The notes beneath the pieces were generated by a model that worked only from the letters and a program-made list of their open reading frames with translations, made no database searches and was not told the origin of the DNA. From Rhizophagus irregularis (taxonomy: Eukaryota; Glomeromycota; Glomeromycetes; Glomerales; Glomeraceae): a DNA stretch of 64,000 nt. The stretch is from assembly GCF_026210795.1 (NCBI RefSeq), contig NC_089443.1:2852001-2916000 (forward strand). Reading direction: 5' to 3'. Position numbers and translations under genes: made by a program. The stretch's first letter is position 1. Each line of letters opens with the position of its first letter. This document shows positions 34,278 through 46,182 of this stretch, in pieces.

Positions 34278-35598
34278 GTATTCTGAACGGGTCAGGTCTC
34301 TGTCTTACCTGATCTAATAAAAAAAATCGGGTCAGATCAGATTAGGTATCCTGTCTTACCTGACTTGACCCGTTTGACTCATTTGACTCATATATCAAAA
34401 ATGACTAAAAAATAAAAAATACCCAGGGTTTTTAATTGAAAATGTCAAACCTGACGTTTTTAGTTAAAGAAACATTTTTTTTAATGAAAAACGTCAAATC
34501 TGATGTTTTTTAGTTTAAAAAAATAAAAAATGCCAAACTTGACATTTTTCTGTTAAAAAAGTAACGTTGCATTTTTTTAATATTTATTATATGAAAAACG
34601 CTAAAACGTTTTTTATTAATAGTAATGCTAAAAAAAATGTTTTCAGCATTTTTTTTTAATAATTTTACATGAAAAAATGCTGAAATGTTTTTTCTTAATA
34701 GTAATGCAAAAAAAAAACATTTTTAGTATTTTTTTTTAATAATTTTACGTGAAAAAAATGCCAAAATATTTTTCTTAATAGTATTGTAATAAAAAAACGT
34801 TTTCGGCATTTTTTTTAATATAATTTACATGAAAAAACGCCAAAATGTTTTTTCTTAATAATTAATATAAAAAAAACGTTTTGGCATTTTTTTTTTAAAT
34901 TTATATGAAAAAATGCCAAAACATTTTTTCTTAATAATAATGCAAAAAAAAATGTTTCAGCGTTTTTTTAATAATTTTATGTGAAAAAACGCTGAAATGT
35001 TTTTTCTTAATAATAATGCAAAAAAAAATGTTTCACGTTTTTTTTTTAAATTTTATATGAAAAAATGCTGAAACGTTTTTTCTTAATAATAATGCAAAAA
35101 AAAAATGTTTTACATTTTTTTTAATAATTTATATGAAAAAATGCTGAAACATTTTTTCTATAATAATTAATACCAAAAAAAACGTTTCAGCGTTTATTTT
35201 TAATAATTTTATATGAAAAAATGCTGAAATATTTTTTCTTAATAATAATGCAAAAAAATGTTTCAGCATTTTTTCTAATAATTTTATATGAAAAAATGCT
35301 GAAATGTTTTTTCTATAATAATTAATACAAAAAAAAATGTTTCGGTATTTTTTTTTAATAATTTTATATGAAAAAATGCTGAAATATTTTTTCTTAATAG
35401 TAATGCAATAAAAAAATGTTTTCAGCATTTTTTTTTACATATTTGACCCATCTGACCAGAAATATTATGTTGGGTAATCGAATTGAACAGGTTAGGTCAA
35501 ATTGTGATCTGACCTGAGGGTTAGGGATTATGAACTTGATGACTGACATCAAGTCCTGAATCAGTCACCTGAATTAACCCGTTCTATTCAGAACATTA
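34278..35598. mobile_element. Possible inverted-repeat element holding a hairpin array
   Basis: Outer sequences TATTCTGAACGGGTCAGG (left) and inverted TGTTCTGAATAGAACGGGTT (right) are related. Both ends also carry many GACCTGA/TCAGGTC and TTTGACYCAT words. The word TGCAGAACTA lies just outside each end (34268-34277 and 35599-35608) and could be a target duplication. The middle is the 34430-35440 array. No coding capacity. Alignment of the ends needs an indel, so I am only moderately sure. Confidence 0.45.
34430..35440. repeat. Tandem array of hairpin units, ~80-100 bp
   Basis: About twelve units of the form ATGAAAAAATGCTGAAACG, TTTTTTCTTAATAATAATGC, AAAAAAAAATGTTTCAGCAT, TTTTTTTAATAATTTTAT. 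In each the AAAAATGCTGAAACATTTTT half pairs with its inverse, giving a ~20-bp stem. The central word drifts gradually along the array (AACGTCAAACCTGACGTT at the left, GCCAAAAC in the middle, GCTGAAAC to the right), as expected of local duplication. Confidence 0.85.
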
Positions 35599-35608
35599 TG
35601 CAGAACTA

Positions 35609-37479
35609 ATAAAAAACAAAGAACAAATAATCTTCTGAAATTACAAATAAAAGAAAAGCTAAAATTATAAACCCCACCCTCTCTATATAAATAACTACAG
35701 CTACTCCCTCAAATCTATTTCAAAATAGGTAAAGTCGATTATGCTATATGTAACCCATTCAGCACCGTACTCACTCTTAGAATCGGTAAAGAATCTCTGA
35801 ACTATCATTAGCACTATTAGAAACATTTAACTATATACTATGGATAACAAACCTACTTCATAAAGGCCTCTGGGAACTATTTAGTATTGTGCAGTCCAGC
35901 TGATGGGGAACTTTTTAGTGTCGTGCAATCCCTGAAGGGACACCCACCTTATTGTGAACGATCCCAAATGGAGGATACCCACCTTATTGTGAATAATCCT
36001 TTGACCTAAGATCTACCTAAATAAGTCAATCCAATGATAGCCCAACATGTGACCACCTTGATCAGCATACTACAAAAACTGCGGTACCCAACCAGTCACC
36101 CCCTTATCACCTGAGTGATCATCGATTTTAAAATTGTAATACCAAGCCACCATGACGATCAAATTTTCCAGTATCCTTTCATCCCCAAAGAAAATAAGAT
36201 TATACTGAAAAAAGTGACCAAAAAAAATAAAAAGCAAAAAATAAAAACATAAATTTCAGGAAAACTCGAAGTGCAATGAGAAAAATCTGAGTAAAAAATA
36301 CCAAATATACACCTCAACTCTGTCTCCTTATTTTAGAAGACTAATTCCTCCGTTAATAACATCAACTAGCAAGAAATACGTTGTATACATACCACCCAAA
36401 TTATTTTAGGCTGCTGTAATTATAAGTAAAATCCCAAATTCAATTATAACATCCCAAATTATTTTGGCACTTTATATAGTAAATTATATATAAACTGAAT
36501 GAATTATGGCATTCCAAATTATAATTATGGCATTCCAAAATAATTTAGACAGCATGTATAATATATTGGTTAAAAGCTTCTTCTAAAAAATACTGGTTCA
36601 GCCTGCGAACCACTTAGCCAGTTAGACTTTAAAGGCATAGAAATCAAGACGCACTACTTTTTAACCTTTCAGAAAGTCCAGGAAAATGTTCGTATAGAAC
36701 TGCTATCTTACAGTACTATTGGTAACTCCAAGACTCATGATAACGGTCCTAACTCAATATAAGCTGTAAGAAGTTCAGGCAAAACTAAAGACCTCAGTAA
36801 TAACTTTATATAACGTCGAAAAGTCCTTTTACTATCACTCAAGGCAAAAAATCCTCATATTTTTCATTGGGAGAGAAAGTACATGATATATATCATAGGC
36901 AAATGTGGTATAGTAGTCTTTATCTTTATTAAATTTATTCGAATTATTACAATTTATAACAAATAAAAGGAAAAATATAAAAATAAAACTAACTAAAAAT
37001 AAAGCTATATAGTCTTCTAAGAAAAAATAAAATAAAAAATTAATCTAAAAAAGAAAAATCGCAATACACTAAATTTCCCCAGATCTTCCTCCTTGATATA
37101 TTTTAACCAAAGTAGAAGCAACTATGCTAACAAAATAACAAATAGCATGCCCACTATAAAAATCAACACTCTATCCTGCAAAAGCTGTTATTAAATAGCA
37201 CTGTTAGACGACCCATAAAACCCAAAAAGTGATTAAACCAAGGTAAACCATATTTCATCAAGTTTTTCAACCAATCAGTTCTGGAGTCACATAAATCGTG
37301 TAGGGTCAAAGGTGGTAAAGATGAGTAAGGGATGTACATTGATGTTGGCAAATTAGATGACCTCAGAGTAGTTTTCAACTTATGAGTAATGTTCATTGCG
37401 TTTTCCCATTGATAAGTTTCATAAGAATGCGGATTCCAAATTCTTCTTCTGAATTTTTAACCAAAATTATTATGGATAG
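35609..37479. other. Less AT-rich region, probable mobile-element remnant
   Basis: Between the hairpin array and the retroelement coding fragment. 35880-36170 is noticeably GC-richer, with a near-repeat (GGGAACT...GTGCAGTCC and GGGAACT...GTGCAATCC; CACCCACCTTATTGTGAA and TACCCACCTTATTGTGAA). 36395-36550 has CCCAAATTATTTT / AAAATAATTTAGAC words in inverted orientation. No intact frame. It may be the 3' part of the retroelement or a separate one. Confidence 0.35.
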
Positions 37480-39500
37480 CAGCGACAACCTTCATCGCAG
37501 AATTTCTTGGGATAGTTAAATCGACAAATAAGTCAACGAAAAGTTTAGGTAAACAGTCATGAATAAGAGCATAGGAAGCCGGACCAATTAGTAGAAAAAA
37601 AGGACCAACATGAAAGAGAGGTAAGTTTAGTAATAAATGGAATAGAATTGATATCAGCTATTTTACCAGCTTCATGAATTTTTGAGATCAAATGATTTTG
37701 ATAAGTTTGTAGAATTTGTTGCATAAGCAAACGACATTTTTTGCACATAAAAAGGTGCATCAAATCTTCCATGCGATTGATACAGGAACGGCAAGTTAAT
37801 TCGTCCAAGTATAAGTCCGGGTGAGCTCTTTTAAGCTTTTCCAATACAGGTAATTCATCTACGAAAAGTTTAAATTTGAAAGTATAGTGCCGAAAGCATG
37901 TTCAAAAGTGAAGGATGCGTTATGAGAAGGTTCGAATTTCAAAGTGAACCAAGTAAGATTCCAATCAACAACATAATCTATATTATCTGATAATAAAGAA
38001 ATGAAATGAAATCACGTTAGACGTAATAAATCACGCATTATCTGTGTTTGATAAAATTGCTTGAGAAGACGTCTCGAATTGGACTCATAGATAACATCAT
38101 CATCATAGGTTAAAACAAAATCATGGGCAAAGGAAGATCCAAGCCAGAGATTAAAATAGGACCCCGGATATCTAATATAAAGGTCATAATGGACTTTTGG
38201 CCAAAAACACCCCTTTTTGCTGAAACTCAAAAAATCGTTTTTTGTAAATATCTCAGCATCCAGTAATTCAATTTTAATGAACTTTTTTTTATTTTGTAGC
38301 CCTCATTTAGCTCTACAATTTAAAAAAAAAAAGTTCATCAAAATTGGACCACTGGATGCCGAGATATTTACAAAAAACGATTTTTTTAGCCCCTGAAAAA
38401 TGGGCCAATCTGCCGAAAGTGTGACTTATGACCTGTTTTGGAGATATCCAGAGTCCTATTAAAATACTGGACGATGAAGTGTGAGCAGTATTGGCCAAGG
38501 AGTCAGCAAAATTATTCAAATAGTTGCCAAAATGGACTTTGATTTTAATTGGAAGAACAATCAAATTCTTAGAGAGGATGGTTCATTCAATAATAGCCCA
38601 AAGTTCAAAGTTCGTAGTTTTATGATAAAACTAGCTATTAGAATAGGTAGAAGAAGAACAACTTCGAAGGCCATCAATAGCAGTTTGCAAGTCAGTATAA
38701 ATAGTAACTTCTGGGTCGTGAGGGAAGATGGTTAAAACTGCGTAAATAGTGGCAGCTTCAGCATGAGAAAAAGAGGGATTATCCCGAATAATGCCATGTG
38801 CATAAGTAGCGATGAAGTTAGGAAAGTCAGCATCTGGTACAATTTGCATCTAAGACCAGCCCATAGAAACATCAGAAGTTCCTAAGTTAATAAGAGACCC
38901 ATCAGTGAAAAAGATGTAATGTGAGTCCGTAAAAGGAATTAAAGGAGAATTAGCAAAAATAGCGGTAGCCGAGGATTCAATAGTGGTAGGAATAATAGGA
39001 GTCTCAATGGCGTCTACAGGAGAAAAATCAGGAGTAATATCCCATCTATTAAAATGGAGACGAACACCATCTTCTATATCAGACCAAGTGAAAAGAGAAG
39101 TCACTTCAGAGGTATTGCATCTTATCTGTTCATTGATGGTAGGTAAAATGAGCGAATGTTGTAAGGAAACCTTTGGTATACAAAGAATTAAATCAGCATT
39201 CTGTCTTTTAGAAGGAAGTAAAGGGTATGAGCAGCGCATTCAGGGCAGGAATAAGCTTGAGGATATCACCAGGCGAAGATTGACAATTGGAAGAAATCCA
39301 ATGGACAATGGAGCAGGACCACGACCTGCCTGGACCAAAAGTTGTTTTTCAAAGATGGGAGAATCAAATTCATCTAACGTGACAATCCAATTCATAGTAG
39401 TAGGGAGAGAAGAAAGGCAAGATTCTAACTCACAAACTGAGAAATCATTCGCAGGCGAAGGAGTAATATATTTATCGAGCAACTGATTATTAGAGTCAGG
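37480..39500 (-). pseudogene. Non-LTR retrotransposon fragment (RNase H and zinc knuckle)
   Basis: Minus-strand blocks in order: 39482-39240 (ANDFSVCELESCLSSLP, reverse-transcriptase-linker-like), then an RNase H domain with YIFFTDGSL (38930 area, first Asp), SHAEAATIYAVL (Glu), VTIYTDLQTAI (Asp) and KVHFGNYLNNFADSLAN (last Asp), then, beyond the MITE at 38158-38457, a C-terminal part with CRSCINRMEDLMHLFMCKKC (37800 area), a C-x2-C...H-x4-C-type knuckle. Frames are interrupted by stops and the MITE, so this is a fossil. No reverse-transcriptase YxDD core is visible; degraded related sequence continues to about 39900. Confidence 0.75.
38158..38457. mobile_element. hAT-type MITE copy 2 (AGGACCCCGG family), 300 bp
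   Basis: Inverted orientation relative to copy 1 at 30700. Ends AGGACCCCGGATATC and GATATCCAGAGTCCT, with a perfect 8-bp target duplication ATTAAAAT (38150-38157 and 38458-38465). It splits the RNase H region of the retroelement fossil. Confidence 0.93.
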
Positions 39501-39973
39501 AATGGTGGTAGATTTTTGAATATATTTATACTAATAGGGGATGCTACTAGGGCGCGTTGTTCAACCAAATTATTATAATAAGCCTTCCAAGAAATTAAAT
39601 AGGTGCCTTGTGGAGTTATAAGCTGAGATAAATAAAACAGCTATCATTTACGTAGGATAGGATAATAAGCTTTGAAAGCTTTGGGCGTCGTACATTCGGA
39701 AATAGTAAAGGAATGTGACCGATGCAGAAAATAGATTTGGGAGCTTTAACAGTTGAGTTTAAAGCAAGCGAAAGGGAATAGAATTCGAGAGAGCAATAGT
39801 GCATGTGATATAATCTTTTTTGAAAGAAAAAAAGGAAGACCATATAGACCAGTCCTTAATTAAAAGGAGAGAAATTACCTTAGTAAATTTTGAATTTTTC
39901 ATCTGACCTATATATATATTGTTTGGGGTCCTATAATAACCATAATCTAAATTATTTAAAATTCCAAGATTTT

Positions 39974-41081
39974 TCAATAATCACCTGTTTCATCACAATT
40001 AAATACATCTTCAAGATCAAAATTACTAATTAATTCCTGTAATTTTTCTTTTTTTTTGATTAATTCTTCTTTACTTGGTCCACTCTGTGCTTCCCCATAT
40101 TTATTATATTGCTTGATATTATGTCTTTTTTTAAAATTGTTTAACCATCCAGCTGATTTAGTAAAGCTTTCAATATTCATTAATCTTGTAAAATCAAAAG
40201 CTTTAGCTATGATAATTTCTTTTGTTATAATTCTATTAGCAGATAAAGCATTTGTAATTCAAATTGCCAAAGCTTTTTCTAATTCAGGAAATATAATTTT
40301 GGCGATTTTTCTCTTTGTTTAGCTGTATTAAAATTATTAAATTCTATATTTAACCATTTTTCTTTGTTTTTCAAAATATCACAAATGGTATTTTTTTTAC
40401 ACCAAATTTTTTTCCTATTTCTTCTCGTGATAATAATGGATTTTCATTATAAAGCAAACATAACTCTTTCTTTTCTCCAAAGGTTAGAACCTTTCTTTTT
40501 TTTAATGTTGTTTCATTATTTACCTTTTTCTTTTTTGGTTCATGATAACGTGGTTATTAAAAAGTCTGAAGACAAAGAAAATTTTTTTCATTGTTTAATC
40601 AATCTAACCAATTCTGACAATCATGTGACCAGTTTGGTATATCAAATTTTTTTATTATATTTTATAATAAACGGTAAATCAATAAAAGTTCAGTACACAT
40701 TACATTAAGGTTGCTTGTCTAAACCTCCTCAAAATCCTACGATTAGTTTCGTCAAAATTTTACTATAGATTTATTATAGTTTCGGCAGAGTTTCGGCAGT
40801 TTCGGCATTTATAATAAGTTTCAGCAGTTTCACCTTTCTCCAAAGTTTCGCCAGTTTTTTAATATAACTTTAATATAGTTTCGGCAGAATTTCGCTTTTT
40901 GGCGAAACGCCATCTTGCCTAAACCCCTAGGTTTCGGCAAGCAACCTTACATTACATTGAGTTTTATATGAAATTCAGTATATCAAGACTATTTTAAATA
41001 CTATGAAACCAATTTTAAAAAAAAAGTTCAGTAAGTTAAGAGTTTATTACATCATGGGTTCGTTATATCAAGATCAGACTG
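39974..41081 (-). mobile_element. pogo/Tigger-family DNA transposon, truncated
   Basis: On the minus strand from ~40540: an HTH block (LTFGEKKELCLLYNENP, SREEIGKKFGVK), then a CENP-B-type DNA-binding block (GWLNNFKKRHNIKQYN), ending at VFNCDETGDY, the first DDE Asp, where the sequence breaks off at about 39975. The outer end CAGTCTGATCTTGATATAAC with adjacent TA lies at 41081-41083, the expected pogo terminus. Several frameshifts and a MULE-like MITE (40707-40948) inside. The rest of the catalytic domain is missing. Confidence 0.75.
40707..40948. mobile_element. MULE-like MITE copy 2 (AAGGTTGC family), 242 bp
   Basis: Ends AAGGTTGC / GCAACCTT with a perfect 10-bp duplication ACATTACATT (40697-40706 and 40949-40958). 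Its sequence matches the reverse complement of the copy at 33023 (TAAACCTC, CAAAATYCTAC, ATTAGTTTC). Inserted in the pogo fossil. Confidence 0.88.
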
Positions 41082-41083
41082 TA

Positions 41084-42162
41084 TTGCAAAATCTGCAATT
41101 ATATTGTTTATTTAATATAAATATTATATATAAATATTATATAATACAAATAATAAAATTATAATGAATATTTGTCATATTTTTATTTTGTTTTGCTAGA
41201 TTGCTACTGAATCTACATTAGGTATAATAATAAATTTATGCTATATATTATAATAATTAGTTTATTCAATTAAAATATATGACTGGAATATTAGTAAATA
41301 GTATTATTTAATTAATATAATATATTAATTTAAATATCTTTAATATAATTGAATTTTAAACTGTAAAATAAGAAAAAAACTTATAAAGATATAATTATAT
41401 TATTTTTTTTTTTGAAATCTTGCTTATTATAAGAAAAATTAATAATTCAATAGTTATAATTATTAGAAATAATAACAATAATTAAGATTACTTTTTTATC
41501 ATTAATTAAAAATATTTTACTTTATAATTTTAATACATTTGTTAAAAACAAATTATATATATGTAAATATAATATAATATTTAAATATGCATACTTCAAA
41601 GGAGTATCTGATGGAAAAACCTTTTTTTCACTCTAAATTTGGTGACCAAATATTTGCTTAATTTCATAAATCTGTTAATGAATAATAAACTAATTAGAAA
41701 AGTGAAGAAGTTAATCAAACTTCAATTAATGATTATATTACTTTTTAGTATTTAGTATGATAAATTAAATGATTAATTTAATTATTAATTATATTGTTTT
41801 ACAATATTACACAAGATATAGAAAAAATTCTGAATTTAATCAATATTCGTTTAGTTTTAGGAACGATCAACTGGTTTTAACAATAAGACAACGATACGAT
41901 ATTATATTATTTAACAATTTAAAAGTCTAAGTTTTTTGAAGCAGGTTATAACCAGGTTTATTATTATAAGCCTAAGAAAAACTAGAATAAGAAACGTTAT
42001 ATCAGCCAATCAGATAAGAACAGATTTCCATGTGATCCGCTAAGATCTTTTCAATCTAATCAAAGCCCCGACCGAATCATTTGTTCAACGCGTGCATGAT
42101 CAGTTCTCTTAAGCCTATTTTCTTTCTTTGATATCTCTCCTTTCTTCAAATTTTGTAAAAAT
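41084..42162. promoter_or_regulatory. AT-rich upstream region of Argonaute
   Basis: About 1.08 kb without a gene. A pyrimidine-rich tract (TTTTCTTTCTTTGATATCTC, 42118-42140) lies just before the start codon, a common fungal core-promoter/leader feature. No specific regulatory site can be assigned. Confidence 0.35.
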
Positions 42163-44906
42163 ATGGCAACGAGGAAAATGACCTATCCTCCTGAAGGTCT
42201 AAATGTTACCGACTTCGTTAAAAGGCCTTCCCTGGGTCGCGAAGGTCGAGAAATACGCGTCCGTGCAAATTTTTTTGAAATTACCTCACTCCCTGAAGCT
42301 AATATTCACCATTATGATGTTACCATTACGCCACAAGTACCTCCCTTATTGAATAGAAAGGTTTATCAAGTGTTTGAAAAATCGAACTGTAACAACAAGG
42401 CCGTTTTCGATGGGCGTAAAAATATTTTCACTTGTGAACGTCTTTCTTTCGAAGATTCTGCCACTTTTGATATTACTCTTCCAGAAGATGACGGTTCAAC
42501 TTCAACAAGACGCCAACCGAGAGTTTTTAAGGTCAAAATTAAAAAAGTGAATGAAATAAATATGGAAGAATTGCAACGTTTTTTGGATGGCAAAGCTCAA
42601 TGTAGTTCGAATGTTTTAACAGCCATTATGGCTTTGGATGTGCTAATTAGACATAAGCCTTCAATGCAATATGTAACTGTTAGTAGATCTTTCTATACAC
42701 GTGAGGGATCTAGAAATTTATCCGGTGGCGTTGAAGCTTGGCAAGGGTATTATCAATCTGCGCGTCCTACACCAGGTAAATCTTTGATGTTTCTCCTTTC
42801 AATATTTTAACATGTATATGATGAATTCTTTATTATTTTCATTAATTAGGTAAAATGATGATCAATATTGACTTATGTGCGACCGCATTCTATGAAAGTG
42901 GTCCTTTAGTCAATGTTGTTGTTAAAATGCTTGGAAAACAACATCCCGATGATTTGCGCAGAGGAATTAATGAAAGGGAACGCGCTAAGCTTGAAAAAGA
43001 ACTTAAAAATCTTAAAATTCGTGTTACTCATCGTGGTGAAAAAAATGCCAAACGACGTTACAGAATTTCAAAGATCACCCCTCAGGATGCTCAACGAACA
43101 AAATTTGATGATGCAGATGGTCATAAAATGGATGTGGCTTCATATTTTCAAAAAAACTACAAACGACTTACTTATCCACACTTACCTTGTATTGTGGTTA
43201 AAACGGACAATTTTCTTCCATTGGAAGTGTGTGAGGTTATTGAAGTACGTAAATTACTATTTTTTCCTTTAAAGAAATTTTAAAATAATAACTTTCCCAT
43301 ATTTTAATAGGGTCAGCGTCATTTTCGAAAACTCAATGAAAAACAAACTGCTGACATGATTAAGTTCACGTGCCAACAGCCAAATATTCGCGCAAACAAA
43401 ATCAAGATGGGATTTGATACTCTTAATTATCGCCACAACGAACAAATGAATAAATTTAATATGGAAGTATTAAATGAAATGGCCACTGTACGAGCTAGAG
43501 TATTACCTACACCTACAATTAACTATCATCCTAGTTCTAAAGATGCAACTTTTATTCCAAGGGATGGAGTCTGGAATTTGAGATATAAGAAAGTTGTTAC
43601 TGGTGCTACACTTGGGTCATGGTCGGTTCTAGTCTTCGGATCAGAACGCGAATACTCAGCGCATTCGGTTCAAAATTTTGTTCGAGAACTAGTTACTACT
43701 TGCTCTGATACTGGAATGAATATTTCTAATAAGAACCCACCAATTTTACATGCAAATCCTCAAGGCAATGTTGAAGAGAGTTTAAAACAAGCATGGATAC
43801 GTGCTGGAAATGCTGCAAAATCAAAACCACAACTAATTTTATGTATCTTACCCAATACTGGTATTCAACTTTATGGCTCTATCAAATGCGCGGGTGATAC
43901 AGTCATCGGTGTAGTAACTCAGTGTATTCAAGGTAGACATATGTTAAAAGCTGGGAAACAATATTGCGCTAATGTTTGTCTTAAAATTAATGTGAAACTT
44001 GGTGGAACGAATTCTTTCCTTGCACCAAATCAAAATCCATTTCTTCACGAAAAGCCTTCGATTTTGATGGGTGCTGACGTGACACATCCTCCACATGGTT
44101 CAAATCGACCATCAATTGCGGCCTTATGTGCTTCTATGGATTCTAGAGCTTCTCGTTACGCGGCTTCAATAAGGCAGCAAGCTTCTCGTACAGAAATTAT
44201 TTCTGATTTGGCTGATATGGTTAAAGATATGTTAAAAACCTTTTATCAGACTAGTGGGAAGAAACCTGAAAGAATTCTTTTTTACAGAGATGGCGTTTCG
44301 GAAGGTCAATTTGAGCAAGTACTCAATGAAGAAATTAAAGCAGTAAAATGTGAGACTATTATAGTTTATATATTACTATTTTTACTTTTTTTGACTGATT
44401 TTATTTATTTAACTTGATAATTAGCCGCGTGTCACTCTCTTGATCCAAAATATTCACCTACAATTACATTCATCATTGTTCAAAAACGTCATCATGCACG
44501 TTTCTTTCCAATTGACAAGAAAGACTCAGATCGAACTGGAAACTGTTATCCTGGTACCCTTGTAGAAACTGACATTGTTCATCCCGTGGAATTTGATTTT
44601 TACTTACAAAGCCAAGCTGGATTGCAAGGAACGTGTCGACCTACTCATTATCACGTTTTATACGACGAAAATGAGTTCACGCCCGACTCACTTCAAACTT
44701 TGTCATACAACTTGTGTTATATATACGCGCGATGTACTCGAGTAGTTTCTTTAGTCCCTCCTGTTTATTATGCACATCTTGTTTGTAGTCGAGCTCGTTT
44801 CCATATTCGTGGTGATAATTTCAGCGAAGAATCATCTACAGAAGGAGACGAAGTTGCTTTTGGTGCAGTGAAACCCGAATTATTAAAAGTTATGTACTTT
44901 ATGTAA
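42163..44906 (+). CDS. AGO: Argonaute, slicer-type
   Basis: Four exons, 42163-42775, 42850-43244, 43311-44349 and 44425-44906, join in frame to 842 aa, close to the usual ~860. Domain order: ArgoN, linker 1 (GVEAWQGYYQSARPTPGK), PAZ (~residues 215-340), linker 2, MID, PIWI. All four catalytic residues of the RNase H-like PIWI fold are present: Asp592 (GADVTHPPHG), Glu631 (glutamate finger, RTEIISDLADMV), Asp663 (FYRDGVSEGQF) and His800 (YYAHLVCSRAR). It should therefore bind small RNAs and cut complementary RNA, in RNAi-type transcript or transposon control. The N-terminal Gly/Arg-rich tail common in fungal and plant Argonautes is absent. The nearest neighbours are transposon fossils upstream and Tcp11-like downstream. 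Confidence 0.97.
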
Positions 44907-46182
44907 TTATCTTACGGACTTTAAAATATTTAAATATTTAAAGTAAGACTAGCTTGTTTGTCATATTTAATGATACTTTATTTTCTTTGTGAAGAAATTT
45001 AGTAAATTTTTTCATTTTTGTTTGATAAATTACACTTTATAGTAAGTAAAACTAGATATTTATGGTACGATGTAAGGCTTAATAAATTAAAACCGGCTGG
45101 GTCAGGAAATTTCTAATATTTTGAAGCTCTTATCCATCACTGATAATCTGCTAGTAAATATTCTAGCTCTAGTAAATATTCTAGTTTACTGTATATGCGG
45201 TCACATGCAATAAATAAATAAACGGTGCAACTAATCGCATATATTTACATAAAATCATAGCTTTTAAATACATACCTAGTATATATAAAGGTTATGATAC
45301 TTTTACTATCATAGTCATAATGATTATAAAAAGTAATTATTAATTATCTAAGGAGAAAAAAAAGTTTCAAATAGACAAAAACAAATAATAAATCGGAATC
45401 TCGGAATTTCTCTTTTTTAAAGTGATGATCCGCAGTTTCATGATAACGAAATTTCGCACGGAAATTTACAATTATTTTTGACCGGTAAACAAACCATTGA
45501 TCGGCTATTTTAGTTCTATCTTTTTTTTCTGTCTATTTATTTTCTGCAATTTAAATTATTTAATACTAATGAAACTATTCAAATCGTGTAGACAATGCAC
45601 TCGAAAGTGAATATGTAATTTAACACATGGAACGTAATCGAAGTTTTAAATATAGCATTTTATTTTTAGTGTTACTAACGGATCATTTTCTAAAATTTTG
45701 ACGTAATAATGAAGATCCATTTGTCATACCTCTGCATATTGCCGACTATAACGACTATAAATGGTAACAAAATTTCTTTAGATTCTACCGAAACCGAGAA
45801 GTTTTTTGTTTCAGTAATTCTGACTTTCCTTAGTCAGGAATTCTTTTTTTTTTTTTAATATTACCCGTGTAATTTATCTTCTTTCAAATTTACTTATATA
45901 TTTCCTTTCTTCATTTTGTATACTATTCGTTTATTTAATTTATTTCAAAAACAAATTTGCGCATTACTTTAGTTCTAATTTCGGAATCTCGTTCTTATTT
46001 TTTCTTTTTTTTTTGATAAAGTGAAATTTTATTTAACGTTACAGGTTAGCTATTGCAGCGTGCGTAAAAGCAAGTTTTGTATTGACTTCTTCAAGAAATT
46101 AGTTAGAATTCATAGTTTCAATAGTTGTATCTAATAATAAATTTTATTTAAATCATGTAGACGTATTTAATATCTTGCAAAT
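44907..46182. other. Intergenic region Argonaute - Tcp11-like
   Basis: 1.28 kb without a gene or bounded element. Contains T/C-rich tracts before the downstream gene, presumably its promoter. Confidence 0.5.

Noticed and set aside
34430-35440. CRISPR-like array
   Set aside because: Units are regular hairpins without distinct unique spacers; the organism is a eukaryote.
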